A stretch of DNA of 64,000 nt, from the NCBI RefSeq assembly GCF_018882185.1, contig NZ_JACVOY010000001.1:186001-250000 (forward strand). Direction: 5' to 3'. Below are positions 8,046 through 18,789 of this stretch, piece after piece (the first letter of the stretch is position 1; every line of letters starts with the position of its first letter). Origin of the DNA: Polynucleobacter sp. AP-Latsch-80-C2 (GTDB taxonomy: Bacteria; Pseudomonadota; Gammaproteobacteria; Burkholderiales; Burkholderiaceae). The position numbers and the translations under genes are program-made. A model generated the notes under the pieces. It was not told where the DNA came from. It was given only the letters and a program-made list of their open reading frames with translations, and searched no databases.

Positions 8046-9590
8046 TTGTTGATTCTCAGCACATATAAAACTAGTGCAGTAAACCCACTCAAAAGTGTTG
8101 CCAAATTGGCGATTCTTGCTTTTGCGGCAAGCGCTGCTACTTTTCCTGCATTTGCCCAAATTGGCGAAATTGCTACTACCCCCGTATCTGGCGCCGTCTT
8201 AGTTCAGATTGATCAAGGTAATACCTTAGGTATGCCGCCTCCAATTGGCGCGCAAACTCCTGTGATGGATAAGAATGGTAAGCCGCTAGAGTCCTTGCTT
8301 CCATCAACTCCAGCGAACACGCCGAAGATTTATACCAAGTCAGCGTCATCAGGCCCTTCAGAAATGGATTTGCGTCAACTGTGGACTGAGCTCAAGTTAA
8401 ATAATCCGCAGTTAGCTTCTTTGCGTGAATCTTATTTATCCGCTAAAGCCACTGTTCCTCAAATTGCTGCTCCAGCCAATCCGCAGGTTGGTTTAGTGTG
8501 GTCAGGCATGCCACCAAATTCTCCGCTTGGCTTAGGTGGTGCCAATGCGCCAACAGCGCAGAACCCTACTGGCATCAGTAGCAATAACTCCATTTCTTTT
8601 GCGCAACCATTTCAGTTTCCGGGTAAGAAGAGTTTGGCCTCTGAAATTGCCAATACTAATGCTGAGGCACTGCTTGCACAAAGTGAAGCGACCTATTTGC
8701 AATTGGGCGCGCAGTTATCCTCCTTATTCTTTAATGCACTGGCTTCCCAAAAGCAGTTACAGGTATTGAGAGAGTCAGTAATCCGTTTGGAAATGATTAA
8801 GAACGTCGCTAAGGCGCGATATTCTAATAACGCTGCAGCTTATGTTGAATACCTCAACGCCCAAGTAGCACAAAGTGCTGCGCAAGCTGATCAGTTCAAT
8901 GCTGAGCGTCAACTTGATGTGGCGATTAAAAGTATTAATACCTTAGTCGGTCGTCATGCCAGAGAAAAACTGGTTTTACGCGCTGACGTACGCCGTGCTT
9001 TGAGTAGTGTACCAACCCTAGTAGAGTTAGAGGATTATGCGGAGTCTAGCCATCCAAGTCTTAAAAGTTCAGCGCTGCAATTAGAAGCTGCTCGCAAAGG
9101 TGTGACTCTTGCTAAGAAGGCCTACTTGCCAGATTTTCAAGTCATTGGATCTTCGTACACACCACGCGGTCCATTCGCCGCTAACAACGGTGCTATGTTT
9201 TATCAGCTTGAGTTAGATTTAGTGATACCTCTGTATTTCTTTACCAAAGAAAAGTACGGAGTAGAGCAGGCACAACGCAATCAAGCGGCTGCAGAAGCAA
9301 GTGATATTTCAAATCGTCAGCAAATTGTCCTGGCTGTGAACTCTGCCTATGCCTCTTACCAACAGGCTAAAACTACAGCCAACTTCCTAAAAGACCGCCA
9401 AGTACCTCAAGCGGATGCTGCTTATAAGGTCGGTTTGGTTCAGTACTCAAATAATGGCCAAGGATTTAACGATCTGTTGACGGCACAAACTCAGTTACGT
9501 AATTTAGAAGTGCAATTGGCACTTGCAGAGGCTAATCTTCTGCAGGCACAAGCGGTATTGTTAGTTACCGCTGGTAAGGAACCTTTTTAA
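8046..9590 (+). CDS. TolC-family outer-membrane efflux channel
   Basis: The outer-membrane channel of a tripartite efflux system. It has an extended signal peptide (hydrophobic LAILAFAASAATFPAFA near 22-38), then two repeats of long alpha-helices and short strands, seen in LRQLWTELKLNNPQLASLRESY and the C-terminal FNDLLTAQTQLRNLEVQLALAEANLLQAQ, the usual TolC/CusC helical blocks. At 514 aa it is longer than average because of a Pro-rich N-terminal extension (residues 40-115). Start is one of two consecutive TTG codons at 8046 and 8049. The adaptor gene begins nine bases after its stop, so the three efflux genes form one operon. Confidence 0.88.
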   Translation: MLILSTYKTSAVNPLKSVAKLAILAFAASAATFPAFAQIGEIATTPVSGAVLVQIDQGNTLGMPPPIGAQTPVMDKNGKPLESLLPSTPANTPKIYTKSASSGPSEMDLRQLWTELKLNNPQLASLRESYLSAKATVPQIAAPANPQVGLVWSGMPPNSPLGLGGANAPTAQNPTGISSNNSISFAQPFQFPGKKSLASEIANTNAEALLAQSEATYLQLGAQLSSLFFNALASQKQLQVLRESVIRLEMIKNVAKARYSNNAAAYVEYLNAQVAQSAAQADQFNAERQLDVAIKSINTLVGRHAREKLVLRADVRRALSSVPTLVELEDYAESSHPSLKSSALQLEAARKGVTLAKKAYLPDFQVIGSSYTPRGPFAANNGAMFYQLELDLVIPLYFFTKEKYGVEQAQRNQAAAEASDISNRQQIVLAVNSAYASYQQAKTTANFLKDRQVPQADAAYKVGLVQYSNNGQGFNDLLTAQTQLRNLEVQLALAEANLLQAQAVLLVTAGKEPF

Positions 9591-9599
9591 GGAGTTGTT

Positions 9600-10880
9600 G
9601 TGAAGGATAAGCTTAATCATCTTTATCAGCGCCTCAAGGATTTGTGTAAACCTATCATTGAGGGGGCTCATAGGCTCAAGGCTAAGTTGGGTGCTCGCGT
9701 TGCTGCGAACATCAACAAGATTCATGACTCTTATTGGAGCCTTCTGCCTGAGACACGTGTTCGTATTCGTTTGACTCTAATCTGTGTATCGCTATTAATG
9801 TTCGGTATCGTGATTGGCTTGATAGTAAACGTAAACCGTCCTGTGAAGTTCGACAATGTGGCAAAGACATTAACCATTGAGAACACTGGGGCAATGGAGT
9901 TAAAACTCCCTGGTATGAGTTTAAATCCTGCCATCTATGTATTTAGTGAAGCAGTTAAGTCAGAGGTACCAGTTGAATTAAGCATGCCTGGGCGGTTAAC
10001 TTTTAATGCTGAAAAATCTAAATTACTGTCCGCAAGAGCACCTGGTCGCGTAGAACATATTTATGCCTTTGATGGAGCCAAAGTAGATGTAGGCTCACCT
10101 ATTGTGGAGTTATACAGCCCAGAATTCTTGTCAGCTCAGCAAGAGTATTTGCTATCTTCCAAAACAGCTAAAGTGCTTGAGGCAAATAAGACAATGAGTG
10201 ATTTATTGGGTGATGCCCAGATTACGCAGCAGGCAGCGGCTAATCGTATGCGTAATTTAGGCGCAAGCGATGGCGATATAAGGAATCTGGATCAGACTGG
10301 TAGGACTCAATACAATCTTGTCATGCGCTCACCACTGGAGGGTGTTGTAGTGAAGCGCGCAGTTGACCCAGGCGCCGTAGTAAATGCTGGTGATGTACTA
10401 GTAACTTTGGCTAATCCTAAAGAGCTTTGGTTCTTGGGAAATGTTTATGAGCAAGATATAGCGAAGATTAAAAAAGGCCAAACCATTGTTCTGCGCACTG
10501 AGGCTTACCCAGGCAAAACCTTTACTGCTAAAGCTAATTATATTGCTCCAACAATAGATCCAGATACAAGAGCGCTGGTAATTCGTTGTGATGTGAATAA
10601 TCCTGATGGACTATTGCGTTCAGATATGTATGCATTGGGCAAATTACAGGTGGGCTCTTCTCAAGCAGTAGTGCTTCCTCAATCTGCAATTGTGCGCGTC
10701 CGTGAAATGCGTTACGTCATTACTAAAACTGGCCCGGATACCTTCAAGCGCTTTGCTGTTAAGGGCTATGATTTAGATGGCAAGCAATTCGCGGTAACCG
10801 AAGGGGTTGAGGCAGGAATGCAAGTATTAGTTGACGGCGCTGTTCTCCTAAATGATCGCTTCGCAAAGCAGGAGGAGTAA
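9600..10880 (+). CDS. RND efflux periplasmic adaptor (CusB/CzcB-like)
   Basis: Membrane-fusion protein linking the inner-membrane pump to the outer-membrane channel. One N-terminal membrane anchor (about residues 57-79, LTLICVSLLMFGIVIGLIV) is followed by a barrel-sandwich half (SARAPGRVEHIYAFDGAKVDVGSPIVELYSPEF), a helical hairpin, the second half-motif (VMRSPLEGVVVKRAVDPGAVVNAGDVLVTL) and a beta-barrel with PSxxVR-like PQSAIVRV. Met residues are present but I cannot identify a CusB-type methionine triad. The preceding cytoplasmic tail of about 55 residues is unusually long and basic. GTG start with GGAG upstream. The pump gene starts immediately after its stop. Confidence 0.88.
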   Translation: MKDKLNHLYQRLKDLCKPIIEGAHRLKAKLGARVAANINKIHDSYWSLLPETRVRIRLTLICVSLLMFGIVIGLIVNVNRPVKFDNVAKTLTIENTGAMELKLPGMSLNPAIYVFSEAVKSEVPVELSMPGRLTFNAEKSKLLSARAPGRVEHIYAFDGAKVDVGSPIVELYSPEFLSAQQEYLLSSKTAKVLEANKTMSDLLGDAQITQQAAANRMRNLGASDGDIRNLDQTGRTQYNLVMRSPLEGVVVKRAVDPGAVVNAGDVLVTLANPKELWFLGNVYEQDIAKIKKGQTIVLRTEAYPGKTFTAKANYIAPTIDPDTRALVIRCDVNNPDGLLRSDMYALGKLQVGSSQAVVLPQSAIVRVREMRYVITKTGPDTFKRFAVKGYDLDGKQFAVTEGVEAGMQVLVDGAVLLNDRFAKQEE

Positions 10881-13800
10881 TTGAGTGTCGTAACAAACTT
10901 TCTTAGGGGCGTTTTAGACAAACGCGTCCTGATTCTCTTTGCCTCTCTTGTGCTTTTGGGTCTGGGCACATTTAGCTTAAAGCAGTTACCTATTCAGCCG
11001 TACCCAGGCGTGGCGCCCTTAACTATCCAAGCTATTTCTCAGTGGCCCGGACGAAGTACTACCGAAGTGGAGCAGCAGGTCACCATTCCAGTTGAAAATG
11101 CTTTGGCTGGTATTCCCGGTGTAAAAGCATTCCGCTCGGTATCACTTTTTGGTTTATCTGTTGTTACATTAAAGTTCAATGACAATGCGGATCCATTTAA
11201 GGTGCGCCAAATTTTCATTACTAATTTGAGTAATGTGACATTCCCTCCGGGTGTTAACTCTAGTGTCAGCCCGGATTCAGATGCAACAGGTGAAATTCTT
11301 CGCTATCAAGTGAAGTCAGATTATGCTTCTCCAACTCGATTAAAGACCCTACAAAATTATGAGATCTACAAAGAGTTAAAGCAAACACCTGGTATTGCAG
11401 ATGTCTCTTCTTTTGGTGGAAAAGTCCGTCAATACAATGTGATTATCCGTCCCGAAAGCTTGCAATCTAAAAATGTGACGGTTGCTCAGTTAATCGATGC
11501 CTTATCAAAAGCCAATGACAATACTGGTGGCGGTGTATTACCTAGTGGCGAGCAACAATTCGTGGTTCGAGGCGTAGGGTTGCTGAGGAATCTGGAGGAC
11601 ATTCGGCAAGTAGTAATTACCGTTAATAACGGTGTGCCTGTTCGCATCGGTGATGTAGCTACTGTTGAGATTGGAAATGCACCTCGTTTAGGCTTGTTTC
11701 AGTTCGATGAAAATCCTGATTCAGTTGAAGGCATTATTTATTTGCGCCGTGGTGAGAACGCCTCAGAAGTATTAGCTCGGGTTCGTGAAAAAATTACCAC
11801 CATAAACGCGCATGTACTGCCGCCTGGTATTGAAGTAAAACCTTTTTATGATCGTCAGGTCCTATTGGATATTACTATAGGTACTGTCAAGCACACCATG
11901 TTCTTTGGAATTTCCATGGTGTTAATTCTTTTGTACATCTTCTTGGGTAACTTTAGAGCCGCTGCAGTTGTGGCAGCTGTTATTCCTTTGGCGCTGTGTT
12001 TTTCTTTCATCATGATGTATGTCTTTAACGTCCCTGCTAACTTGATTTCTTTGGGGGCAATTGACTTCGGGGTGATTGTGGATGCAGCAGTGATCATCAC
12101 GGAAAATATCATGCGGCATTTAGAAGAGGGGGAAAAACGCCTAAACCAAAGTATTATTCTGGCGACCGCTGAAGTGCAAAGAGCCATGGTGTACTCCACG
12201 AGTATCATCATCGTGGCTTACTCCCCATTATTTTTGATGGGTGGTGTAGAAGGTATTATTTTCAAGCCAATGGCATTTACGATGGGCTTTGCTTTGATTG
12301 CTTCCATCATATTGAGCCTGACTTTTCTACCTGCTTCAATTTCTTATGCGTTTGGTGAAAATTTCCACCACGAGCCGCCAAAGTTCATTACCTGGATGCT
12401 GGAGCGTTATAAGCCATTACTTCGACGCTTAATGGATCATCCTCGTCATGTAATTACGATATCTATTTTGGTATTAGGTGTCACGCTATTTAGTGCAACC
12501 CGTTTAGGCACCGCTTTTTTGCCTACATTAGAAGAAAATAATATTTGGTTACGCGTAGTCTTGCCGAATACAGTAGATTTAGATTACTCAATCAGCATTG
12601 CAAATCAACTGCGTGAAACGTTTACAAAACAGCCTGAAATTGAACGGGTTGCAGTACAGATTGGTCGCCCTGATGACGGTACAGATTCTACGGGTGTTTT
12701 TAATCAAGAATATGGTCTCTACCTAAAAGCACCAGAGCTCATGCCGAGGGGTTCTAGCAAAGCTGAATTACTAAAGCGCTTACAGGGTGAGCTCAATCGC
12801 ATACCTGGTGTATCTTTTAGCTTTTCTCAATATATACAAGATAACGTCAATGAGGCTTTATCGGGAGTGAAGGGTGAAAACTCAGTCAAGATCTTTGGTA
12901 CAGATTTGGCAATTCTGAATACCAAAGCACATGAAGTAATTGACCAACTAAAAAAAGTACGTGGAATTGAAGATGAAAGTATTTTGAAGGAGCTTGGTCA
13001 GCCAACCTTGAATATCCAAATTGATCGTGATCGAGCTGCGCGGTATGGAGTAAATGTTGCGGATGTCAAAACACTGGTGGCAAATGCTATTGGTGGCGCC
13101 CCAGTGTCTAATTTTCTTGAGGATGAAAAAACATTTGGTATTGCAGTTCGCTTAAACGAGACAAGTCGCAATGACCTTCCTGATATCGCTAATTTACTGA
13201 TTGATACACCCGTTGGTGCCCGAGTTCCTTTAGGAATGGTCGCTAATGTTGAGCTTACTGATGGTCCGTTCTTTATTTATCGTGAAGCGGGCAAGCGCTA
13301 TATTGCCGTGATTTTTAGTGTAAGAGATCGAGATTTGGGTAGCGCGGTGGAAGATGCAAAGTATTTGGTAGAGAAGAATGTAGCTCTGCCTGCTAATTAT
13401 TCCATTGCATGGGATGGGCAATTTAATCAAATGAAGGCTGCCCAACAAAAGCTCATGGTTATTATTCCATTAACACTCTTGGCAATCTTTGTATTGCTTA
13501 TTACCGCCCTAGGAAATATTCGTGATGCGGTGATTGTTTTGATTAACGTGCCATTTGCTGCGATTGGCGGCATTATTGCCTTGCATCTTGGTGGTGAGAC
13601 CTTAAGTATCTCTGCGCTATTTGGTTTCTTATCGCTATTTGGTATTGCGATTCAGGATGGTGTGATCCTGATTTCTTATATCAATAAAACTGTTGCTGAA
13701 GAGCATGGTGCGATGAAAGATGCAATGGTGGATGGTGCAGCTTTACGTGTCAGACCAGTATTAATGACAGCTTTATTGGCCGGCTTAGGTTTGCTGCCTG

Positions 13801-13958
13801 CAGCCCTTTCACATGCAATTGGTTCAGAAGCACAGCGTCCATTAGCCTTGGTTATTGTGGGTGGAATGGTGACCACTACGATTTTGACTTTATTGGTATT
13901 GCCAGTCATTTATGCGGCAATGAGATCTCGTGGTAAACATAAACCAGGACTTGCTTAA
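10881..13958 (+). CDS. Heavy-metal-type RND efflux pump (CusA/CzcA family)
   Basis: The proton-driven inner-membrane pump of the tripartite system, 1025 aa with twelve predicted membrane helices and two large periplasmic loops. The TM4 signature of the heavy-metal subfamily is present: DFG at 395-397, Asp401, and Glu408-Asn409, spaced as D-F-G-x3-D-x6-E-N, the acidic relay described for CzcA. This points to divalent or monovalent metal export rather than drugs, but no metal can be assigned: neither cysteine-rich nor histidine-rich tails are seen. TTG start, abutting the adaptor stop. Its stop overlaps the surE start by one base, so surE may be partly cotranscribed. Confidence 0.9.
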   Translation: MSVVTNFLRGVLDKRVLILFASLVLLGLGTFSLKQLPIQPYPGVAPLTIQAISQWPGRSTTEVEQQVTIPVENALAGIPGVKAFRSVSLFGLSVVTLKFNDNADPFKVRQIFITNLSNVTFPPGVNSSVSPDSDATGEILRYQVKSDYASPTRLKTLQNYEIYKELKQTPGIADVSSFGGKVRQYNVIIRPESLQSKNVTVAQLIDALSKANDNTGGGVLPSGEQQFVVRGVGLLRNLEDIRQVVITVNNGVPVRIGDVATVEIGNAPRLGLFQFDENPDSVEGIIYLRRGENASEVLARVREKITTINAHVLPPGIEVKPFYDRQVLLDITIGTVKHTMFFGISMVLILLYIFLGNFRAAAVVAAVIPLALCFSFIMMYVFNVPANLISLGAIDFGVIVDAAVIITENIMRHLEEGEKRLNQSIILATAEVQRAMVYSTSIIIVAYSPLFLMGGVEGIIFKPMAFTMGFALIASIILSLTFLPASISYAFGENFHHEPPKFITWMLERYKPLLRRLMDHPRHVITISILVLGVTLFSATRLGTAFLPTLEENNIWLRVVLPNTVDLDYSISIANQLRETFTKQPEIERVAVQIGRPDDGTDSTGVFNQEYGLYLKAPELMPRGSSKAELLKRLQGELNRIPGVSFSFSQYIQDNVNEALSGVKGENSVKIFGTDLAILNTKAHEVIDQLKKVRGIEDESILKELGQPTLNIQIDRDRAARYGVNVADVKTLVANAIGGAPVSNFLEDEKTFGIAVRLNETSRNDLPDIANLLIDTPVGARVPLGMVANVELTDGPFFIYREAGKRYIAVIFSVRDRDLGSAVEDAKYLVEKNVALPANYSIAWDGQFNQMKAAQQKLMVIIPLTLLAIFVLLITALGNIRDAVIVLINVPFAAIGGIIALHLGGETLSISALFGFLSLFGIAIQDGVILISYINKTVAEEHGAMKDAMVDGAALRVRPVLMTALLAGLGLLPAALSHAIGSEAQRPLALVIVGGMVTTTILTLLVLPVIYAAMRSRGKHKPGLA

Positions 13959-14761
13959 TGATGTCAAAGCAAGTTCATATTTTAGTTTCTAACGATGATG
14001 GTTATCTAGCGCCTGGCTTGCTTGCCTTAGTCAATGCCGTTCGTCCCTTGGGCAAAATTACCGTGATTGCGCCAGAGCAAAATCACAGTGGGGCCTCGAA
14101 TTCATTAACACTCTCTAGACCGCTATCGATTCATCGAGTTGCTGGCGGTGAGCGTGATGGCTTTTTCTTTATTAATGGCACACCAACGGATTGCGTCCAC
14201 GTAGCGATGACGGGCTTCCTGGAGCAAAAACCCGACTTAGTAATCTCCGGTATTAATCAGGGAGAGAACATGGGTGAAGATGTTTTGTATTCAGGTACGG
14301 TGGCAGCAGCTGTTGAAGGTGTGATGTTTGGTGTTCCCGGAATTGCATTTTCCCAAATTGATCGTGGCTGGAACCGGATTGATGATGCTGCCAAAGCCGC
14401 TCATGATGTAGTAGCCCAAATGCTGGTCTCCAATTTAGCTAGCCCACAATTGGCTCGTCAAGATGGTATCGCCACTCTATTAAACGTTAACATTCCCAAT
14501 CGTCCTTATGCAGATTTGTATCGCTGGCGTGTCACTCGCTTAGGTAACCGCCATCATTCACAACCGGTAGTCGTGCAAGATAGCCCTCGTGGTGAAAAGA
14601 TTTATTGGATTGGGGCAGCAGGAGATGTCAAAGACAATTCAGAGGGTACAGACTTTCATGCTATCGCTGATGGCTGTATCTCTATTACACCAATGCAGCT
14701 GGATCTCTCGCATCATGCTCGCCTAGCGGCGATGCGTGCGAATGGTTGGGATCGCGGTTGA
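13958..14761 (+). CDS. surE: 5'/3'-nucleotidase SurE
   Basis: Metal-dependent phosphatase that removes phosphate from nucleoside 5'- and 3'-monophosphates and short polyphosphates; known as a stationary-phase survival protein. The metal site is seen in [11 protein letters not shown] (Asp13, Asp14) with the later [22 protein letters not shown] motif, and the length (267 aa) is typical. It starts the surE-pcm-nlpD cluster. It overlaps the RND pump gene by one base at its start and pcm by four bases (TTGA) at its end. Confidence 0.95.
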   Translation: MMSKQVHILVSNDDGYLAPGLLALVNAVRPLGKITVIAPEQNHSGASNSLTLSRPLSIHRVAGGERDGFFFINGTPTDCVHVAMTGFLEQKPDLVISGINQGENMGEDVLYSGTVAAAVEGVMFGVPGIAFSQIDRGWNRIDDAAKAAHDVVAQMLVSNLASPQLARQDGIATLLNVNIPNRPYADLYRWRVTRLGNRHHSQPVVVQDSPRGEKIYWIGAAGDVKDNSEGTDFHAIADGCISITPMQLDLSHHARLAAMRANGWDRG

Positions 14762-15414
14762 AGGCTCCAACAGAACGTTTTGCAGCTTACCGTCAGGCAC
14801 TAGCTGCAAAAGTGCATGCTGGTGGCATTAAGCATGGCAAGACCTTAGAAGCGCTGGCAACTGTGCCTCGCCATGCTTTCATGGATGCGGGACTACATGC
14901 TCAAGCTTACGAAGATTCAGCGTTGCCGATTGGTCATCAACAAACCATCTCTAAGCCATCGGTAGTAGCGCGCATGATTGAGTTACTGCACAAGCCTAGA
15001 CAACCCCTAGGTAAGGTTCTAGAAATTGGCACGGGCTGTGGCTATCAGGCAGCAGTGTTGAGCTTGCTCTCTGAAGAGGTTTATTCAATTGAACGTATTC
15101 GCCCGCTGCATGACATGGCAAGATCAAAGTTACGTCCTTTTCGTATTAATAATCTGCGTCTGATCTATGGTGATGGCATCTTGGGCTTGCCCCAAGCCGC
15201 TCCCTTTGACGGTATTATTTTGGCAGCTGCCGGGCTCGGCATCCCCGACGCTTTATTGGATCAATTGGCCATTGGTGGCCGTTTAGTTGCTCCAGTGGCC
15301 AGAAATGCAAAAGAACAGCAGCTAGTCCTCGTTGAAAGAATGAGTTCCCAGCGCTATCAAAGGACTGTGCTGGACGAGGTCTTTTTTGTCCCCTTACAAT
15401 CAGGGGTAGTATGA
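14758..15414 (+). CDS. pcm: Protein-L-isoaspartate O-methyltransferase
   Basis: Repairs aged proteins by methylating L-isoaspartyl residues with S-adenosylmethionine. The conserved order is clear: [24 protein letters not shown], then the SAM-binding [15 protein letters not shown] and [22 protein letters not shown] set the start at the TTG at 14758, which overlaps the surE stop as TTGA; a TTG at 14746 would add four residues (GSR) inside surE and has no better ribosome site. The gene ends in an ATGA overlap with nlpD, so surE-pcm-nlpD is translated as a coupled unit. Confidence 0.93.
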   Translation: MKAPTERFAAYRQALAAKVHAGGIKHGKTLEALATVPRHAFMDAGLHAQAYEDSALPIGHQQTISKPSVVARMIELLHKPRQPLGKVLEIGTGCGYQAAVLSLLSEEVYSIERIRPLHDMARSKLRPFRINNLRLIYGDGILGLPQAAPFDGIILAAAGLGIPDALLDQLAIGGRLVAPVARNAKEQQLVLVERMSSQRYQRTVLDEVFFVPLQSGVV

Positions 15415-16211
15415 AACGCTTATTTCTCTCAATGCCCCATTCTTTCTCTAAAGTAGCCGCTTTATTACTCATTAGCGCTTCTATGCTGCTGGTGACTGGC
15501 TGTTCTTCTACCCGTACAAAACCAGCAAGCGTGACCGATCGCAGTGCTGGATCATCCGTTTCTAATGAACCAACCCCTCCAGGCTACTATCGTGTGAAGA
15601 AGGGTGATACCTTAGCCAGAATCGCTTTGGATCATGGTCAAGCACCACGAGATGTAGCGCAGTGGAACAGTACAGCCAACCCTAGCTTTAATCAAAACAT
15701 TATTGAAGTGGGTGATCTCATTTTGGTGAAACCACCAGCAAGTGCTAAAGCCAGCAAGACAATTGAAGTAAAGACCATTGCTCCAGAGAAGGCGGATACT
15801 ACTAAAGCCGATAGCAAAGTGCCCGCCAGCAAACCAGAGATGGTTGCTGAATCTGGCATTCGATTATCTTGGCCAGCAAAAGGCAAAGTGACTGATGAGT
15901 TCAGTGACAAAAATAAAGGAATTGATATCGCCGGCAAGGTTGGAGAAACAGTTCAGGCGGCATCGGATGGCAATGTGGTTTATGCCGGCAATAGTTTGCG
16001 TGGTTACGGAAACCTCATCATCATTAAGCATGACAATACTTATCTCACTGCTTACGCTCATAACAGCAAGCTCTTGGTGAAAGAGGGTGATAATGTTCGC
16101 AAAGGGCAGAAGATTGCGGAGATGGGTGATACCGACACGAATTCTCCCAAGCTGCATTTTGAGTTGCGGGTAAATGGTAAGCCGGTGAATCCCACCCCTT
16201 ACTTGCAGTAA
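15411..16211 (+). CDS. nlpD: NlpD-type LysM/LytM lipoprotein, amidase activator
   Basis: Outer-membrane lipoprotein that activates a cell-wall amidase at the septum. Signal peptide with lipobox LLVTGC (Cys31), a LysM peptidoglycan-binding domain ([18 protein letters not shown], about 58-103) and a C-terminal LytM/M23 domain (about 150-265). In that domain the zinc His is replaced (NKGIDIAG instead of H-x3-D), as in E. coli NlpD, which activates AmiC without being a peptidase itself. In many proteobacteria rpoS follows nlpD; here an exonuclease gene follows instead. Confidence 0.92.
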   Translation: MKRLFLSMPHSFSKVAALLLISASMLLVTGCSSTRTKPASVTDRSAGSSVSNEPTPPGYYRVKKGDTLARIALDHGQAPRDVAQWNSTANPSFNQNIIEVGDLILVKPPASAKASKTIEVKTIAPEKADTTKADSKVPASKPEMVAESGIRLSWPAKGKVTDEFSDKNKGIDIAGKVGETVQAASDGNVVYAGNSLRGYGNLIIIKHDNTYLTAYAHNSKLLVKEGDNVRKGQKIAEMGDTDTNSPKLHFELRVNGKPVNPTPYLQ

Positions 16212-16217
16212 GCGGCT

Positions 16218-17039
16218 ATGGCCACAGTTCTCGTTTTTGATATTGAGACGATCCCAGATGTAGCGGGCTTACGTCGTCTAGAAGACTATCCCGATAGCAT
16301 GAGTGATGCCGAGGTCGCTGCAAAAGCGATGGCTGAGCGTGCCGCCAAAACCGGTAGTGAATTTCTGCCTTTGTTTTTGCAAAAGATTGTGGCGATCTCT
16401 TGTGTAATTCGCAGAACCACAAAAGAGGGCACCCCTCAAATTAAAGTGGGAACACTAGGCACTCCACAAGACGATGAAAAAGTTTTGGTTCAAGCCTTCT
16501 TTGATTTGATTGAAAAGTACACACCTCAACTTGTGTCATGGAATGGTAGTGGTTTTGATTTGCCGGTGTTGCATTACCGCGCATTAGCAAATCACATTCA
16601 GGCGCCACGCTATTGGGAGATGGGTGATAGTCAAGAAGCTGATAGTCGCGACTTTAAGTGGAACAATTACATCAGCCGCTATCACATGCGTCATCTCGAC
16701 ATGATGGATCTCTTGGCTAAATTTAATGGTAGAGCCAATGCGCCCTTGGATGGCTTAGCAAAGCTCTGCGGCTTTCCTGGGAAGATGGGCATGGATGGCA
16801 GTCAGGTCTGGCCTGCTTATCAAGAAGGTAAGATTAATGACATCCGTCGGTATTGTGAAACCGATGTAGTTAATACCTACCTCATGTATTGTCGCTTCCA
16901 ACTATTACGCGGTGGTTTCTCTCTAGAGGAATATCAAGAAGAAATCGCCTTTGTAAAAGCCTATTTAGAAAAAGAATCTAAAGAGCCTAATGGTGGTCAA
17001 TGGCAAGAATATCTCCAAGGTTTTTCTGGGGATGCGTAG
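16218..17039 (+). CDS. PolB-like 3'-5' exonuclease
   Basis: A stand-alone DnaQ/PolB-type exonuclease of 273 aa. ExoI is VFDIETIPD (Asp8, Glu10), ExoII lies in LVSWNGSGFDLPVLHYRAL, and ExoIII in YCETDVVNTYLMYCR, placing the acidic metal ligands in order. The family is described as predicted 3'-5' exonuclease related to the proofreading domain of family-B polymerases; a partner polymerase is not encoded nearby. It starts six bases after nlpD and overlaps rlmD by eight bases. Confidence 0.85.
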   Translation: MATVLVFDIETIPDVAGLRRLEDYPDSMSDAEVAAKAMAERAAKTGSEFLPLFLQKIVAISCVIRRTTKEGTPQIKVGTLGTPQDDEKVLVQAFFDLIEKYTPQLVSWNGSGFDLPVLHYRALANHIQAPRYWEMGDSQEADSRDFKWNNYISRYHMRHLDMMDLLAKFNGRANAPLDGLAKLCGFPGKMGMDGSQVWPAYQEGKINDIRRYCETDVVNTYLMYCRFQLLRGGFSLEEYQEEIAFVKAYLEKESKEPNGGQWQEYLQGFSGDA

Positions 17040-18465
17040 AGGGCATAAGCCAGTCAATATTGAAGTGACTGAGCCAGTAAGAGTTGAAGCGCTCGATTTA
17101 GATGCCCAAGGCATTGCCCGCTTAGCCCCGAATGCGGAAGAAGCGGCACAAGGGCAGAGCGGTAAAGTCGTTTTCATCAAAGGTGCGTTACCGACAGAGC
17201 TAGTCACTTACACCATTACTAGCGATAAAGCCCGCTTTAGTAAAGCCAAATTACGCGAGATCCTCAAGCCCGCTGTATTTAGAGCAGAACCTAAGTGTGC
17301 GGCTTTTGGAGTGTGTGGTGGTTGTACGATGCAGCATCTTGATATTCGGGCGCAAGTGGCGATGAAGCAGCGGGTTCTCGAAGATGACTTGCAGCATATT
17401 GCCAAAATGAAACCCCTTGAAATTTTGCGACCGATGGGTGGTCCTGCATGGGAATATCGTCATCGCGCTCGTTTAAGTGCCGTCAATCGTTCCATTAAAA
17501 AAGGCACTGTCCTGATTGGATTTCATGAGGGCAAGAGTGGCTATGTTGCCGATATGTTGGCTTGCGAGATTTTGCCCAAGCATGTTTCCGATCTGTTGCC
17601 AGAGATGCGTAAATTGGTCATGGGTCTCTCCATTGTCGATCGTATGCCGCAAATTGAGATTGCTGTTGGTGAGCCCGAAGACCCTGATTCGGATGACCCC
17701 AAGAAAAATAAACCGGTTACTGCTTTAGTGTTTCGCAATCTACAGCCGTTAACGCCAGCGGACGAGTCCTTACTAAGGGCATTTGCCGATCAGCACCAAG
17801 TCTGGATCTGGTTACAGCCTAAGGGGATTGAGACGGTGGCGCCGTTTTATCCCGAGACTGGCAAGCTTTGCTATCGCCTACCCGAGTTTGAAATTGAAAT
17901 GCCATTCAAACCAGCTGACTTTACGCAGGTGAATCATTTGATGAACCGTGCATTAGTCAGTAGAGCGATTCGTTTGCTCGAAGTAAAACCCACTGATCGC
18001 GTACTGGATCTATTTTGCGGAATCGGTAATTTCACATTGCCTCTTGCTAGACAGGCAATACACGTTTTAGGTATTGAAGGTCTTGAAAGCTTAACGAGTA
18101 GAGCCCAGTCGAATGCGCAGCACAATCAATTAGCAGACAAAGCCAGCTTTATGCAAAGCGATTTATTTTTAACTACACCAGAAACAATTGCCTCCTGGGG
18201 AAAAGCAGAGCGTTGGTTAATGGACCCACCGCGCGAAGGCGCGATGGAGATATGTAAGTCGCTAGCCGAGCTTCATACACAGTCTAGTGACCTCCTCCCT
18301 CAGCGGATTGTCTATGTCTCTTGTAATCCTAAAACGCTGGCACGAGATGTCGAGATTTTGTGCCATCAAGCAGGCTATACGCTCAGTGGCGCTGGTATCG
18401 TCAATATGTTTCCGCACACTTCTCATGTGGAGTCGATGGCTGTTTTTGATAGGCTCAGCCTTTAA
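17032..18465 (+). CDS. rlmD: 23S rRNA (uracil-1939-C5)-methyltransferase RlmD
   Basis: SAM-dependent methyltransferase that makes m5U1939 in 23S rRNA. A TRAM RNA-binding domain at the N-terminus (VRVEALDLDAQGIARL) is followed by an iron-sulfur site (Cys89, Cys95, Cys98, with another Cys near 180), the SAM motif VLDLFCGIGNFTLPLA, and the catalytic VSCNPKTLARD. The open frame extends back to 16990, but I set the start at the ATG at 17032, because MRRGHKPVNIEV matches where the TRAM domain should begin and gives the usual short overlap with the exonuclease. This gives 477 aa, slightly longer than in E. coli because of an insert near 210-225 (DSDDPKKNK). Confidence 0.92.
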   Translation: MRRGHKPVNIEVTEPVRVEALDLDAQGIARLAPNAEEAAQGQSGKVVFIKGALPTELVTYTITSDKARFSKAKLREILKPAVFRAEPKCAAFGVCGGCTMQHLDIRAQVAMKQRVLEDDLQHIAKMKPLEILRPMGGPAWEYRHRARLSAVNRSIKKGTVLIGFHEGKSGYVADMLACEILPKHVSDLLPEMRKLVMGLSIVDRMPQIEIAVGEPEDPDSDDPKKNKPVTALVFRNLQPLTPADESLLRAFADQHQVWIWLQPKGIETVAPFYPETGKLCYRLPEFEIEMPFKPADFTQVNHLMNRALVSRAIRLLEVKPTDRVLDLFCGIGNFTLPLARQAIHVLGIEGLESLTSRAQSNAQHNQLADKASFMQSDLFLTTPETIASWGKAERWLMDPPREGAMEICKSLAELHTQSSDLLPQRIVYVSCNPKTLARDVEILCHQAGYTLSGAGIVNMFPHTSHVESMAVFDRLSL

Positions 18466-18629
18466 ATAAGCTCTAAGTCATTGTTTTCATGCACTTTATA
18501 GGTGCCCAGTGCTTCATTTCGCCTGATTGCGGTGCATTAGATGGAGTAGGCAGTCTTATATAAGAGTAGATTGAGCTTGTGCGGAGATGTCAGGCCGTTA
18601 GCGTTTCATTACTCTAATAGGAGTGCGTC

Positions 18630-18710
18630 ATGAGAGCCTCGGATAGTTTTACGATCATTTTGATTCTGATTGCGCTGTCTTATGCGGTAAACATGTTTGT
18701 TGCAAACTAG
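18630..18710 (+). CDS. Possible 26-residue membrane miniprotein
   Basis: ATG start six bases after AGGAG (18619-18623). The deduced peptide begins MRASDSFT, continues as a hydrophobic helix (IILILIALSYAVNMFV) and ends AN, the shape of known bacterial single-helix miniproteins. It lies alone in the 324-base gap between rlmD and the next exported protein; I see nothing else definite in that gap. Function unknown. The ribosome binding site spacing and clean hydrophobic helix are the support. Confidence 0.5.
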   Translation: MRASDSFTIILILIALSYAVNMFVAN

Positions 18711-18789
18711 CTTGATAAGACGGTAACTCGATACCCTAGTGTGATAAAACAGCGTTGTAATCTTTACTAATTTCACACGAAGGTATCTT

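Noticed and set aside
10766..10969. Antisense ORF at the junction of adaptor and pump genes.
   Set aside because: Arg/Thr/Ser-rich shadow frame across two real, overlapping-operon genes.
11855..12211. A 118-codon open frame antisense to the RND pump gene.
   Set aside because: Shadow of the membrane-helix-coding region; Lys/Ile/Thr-rich without sense of a domain.
16990..17031. Upstream extension of rlmD into the exonuclease gene.
   Set aside because: It adds 14 residues with no family match; the ATG at 17032 suits the TRAM domain start.
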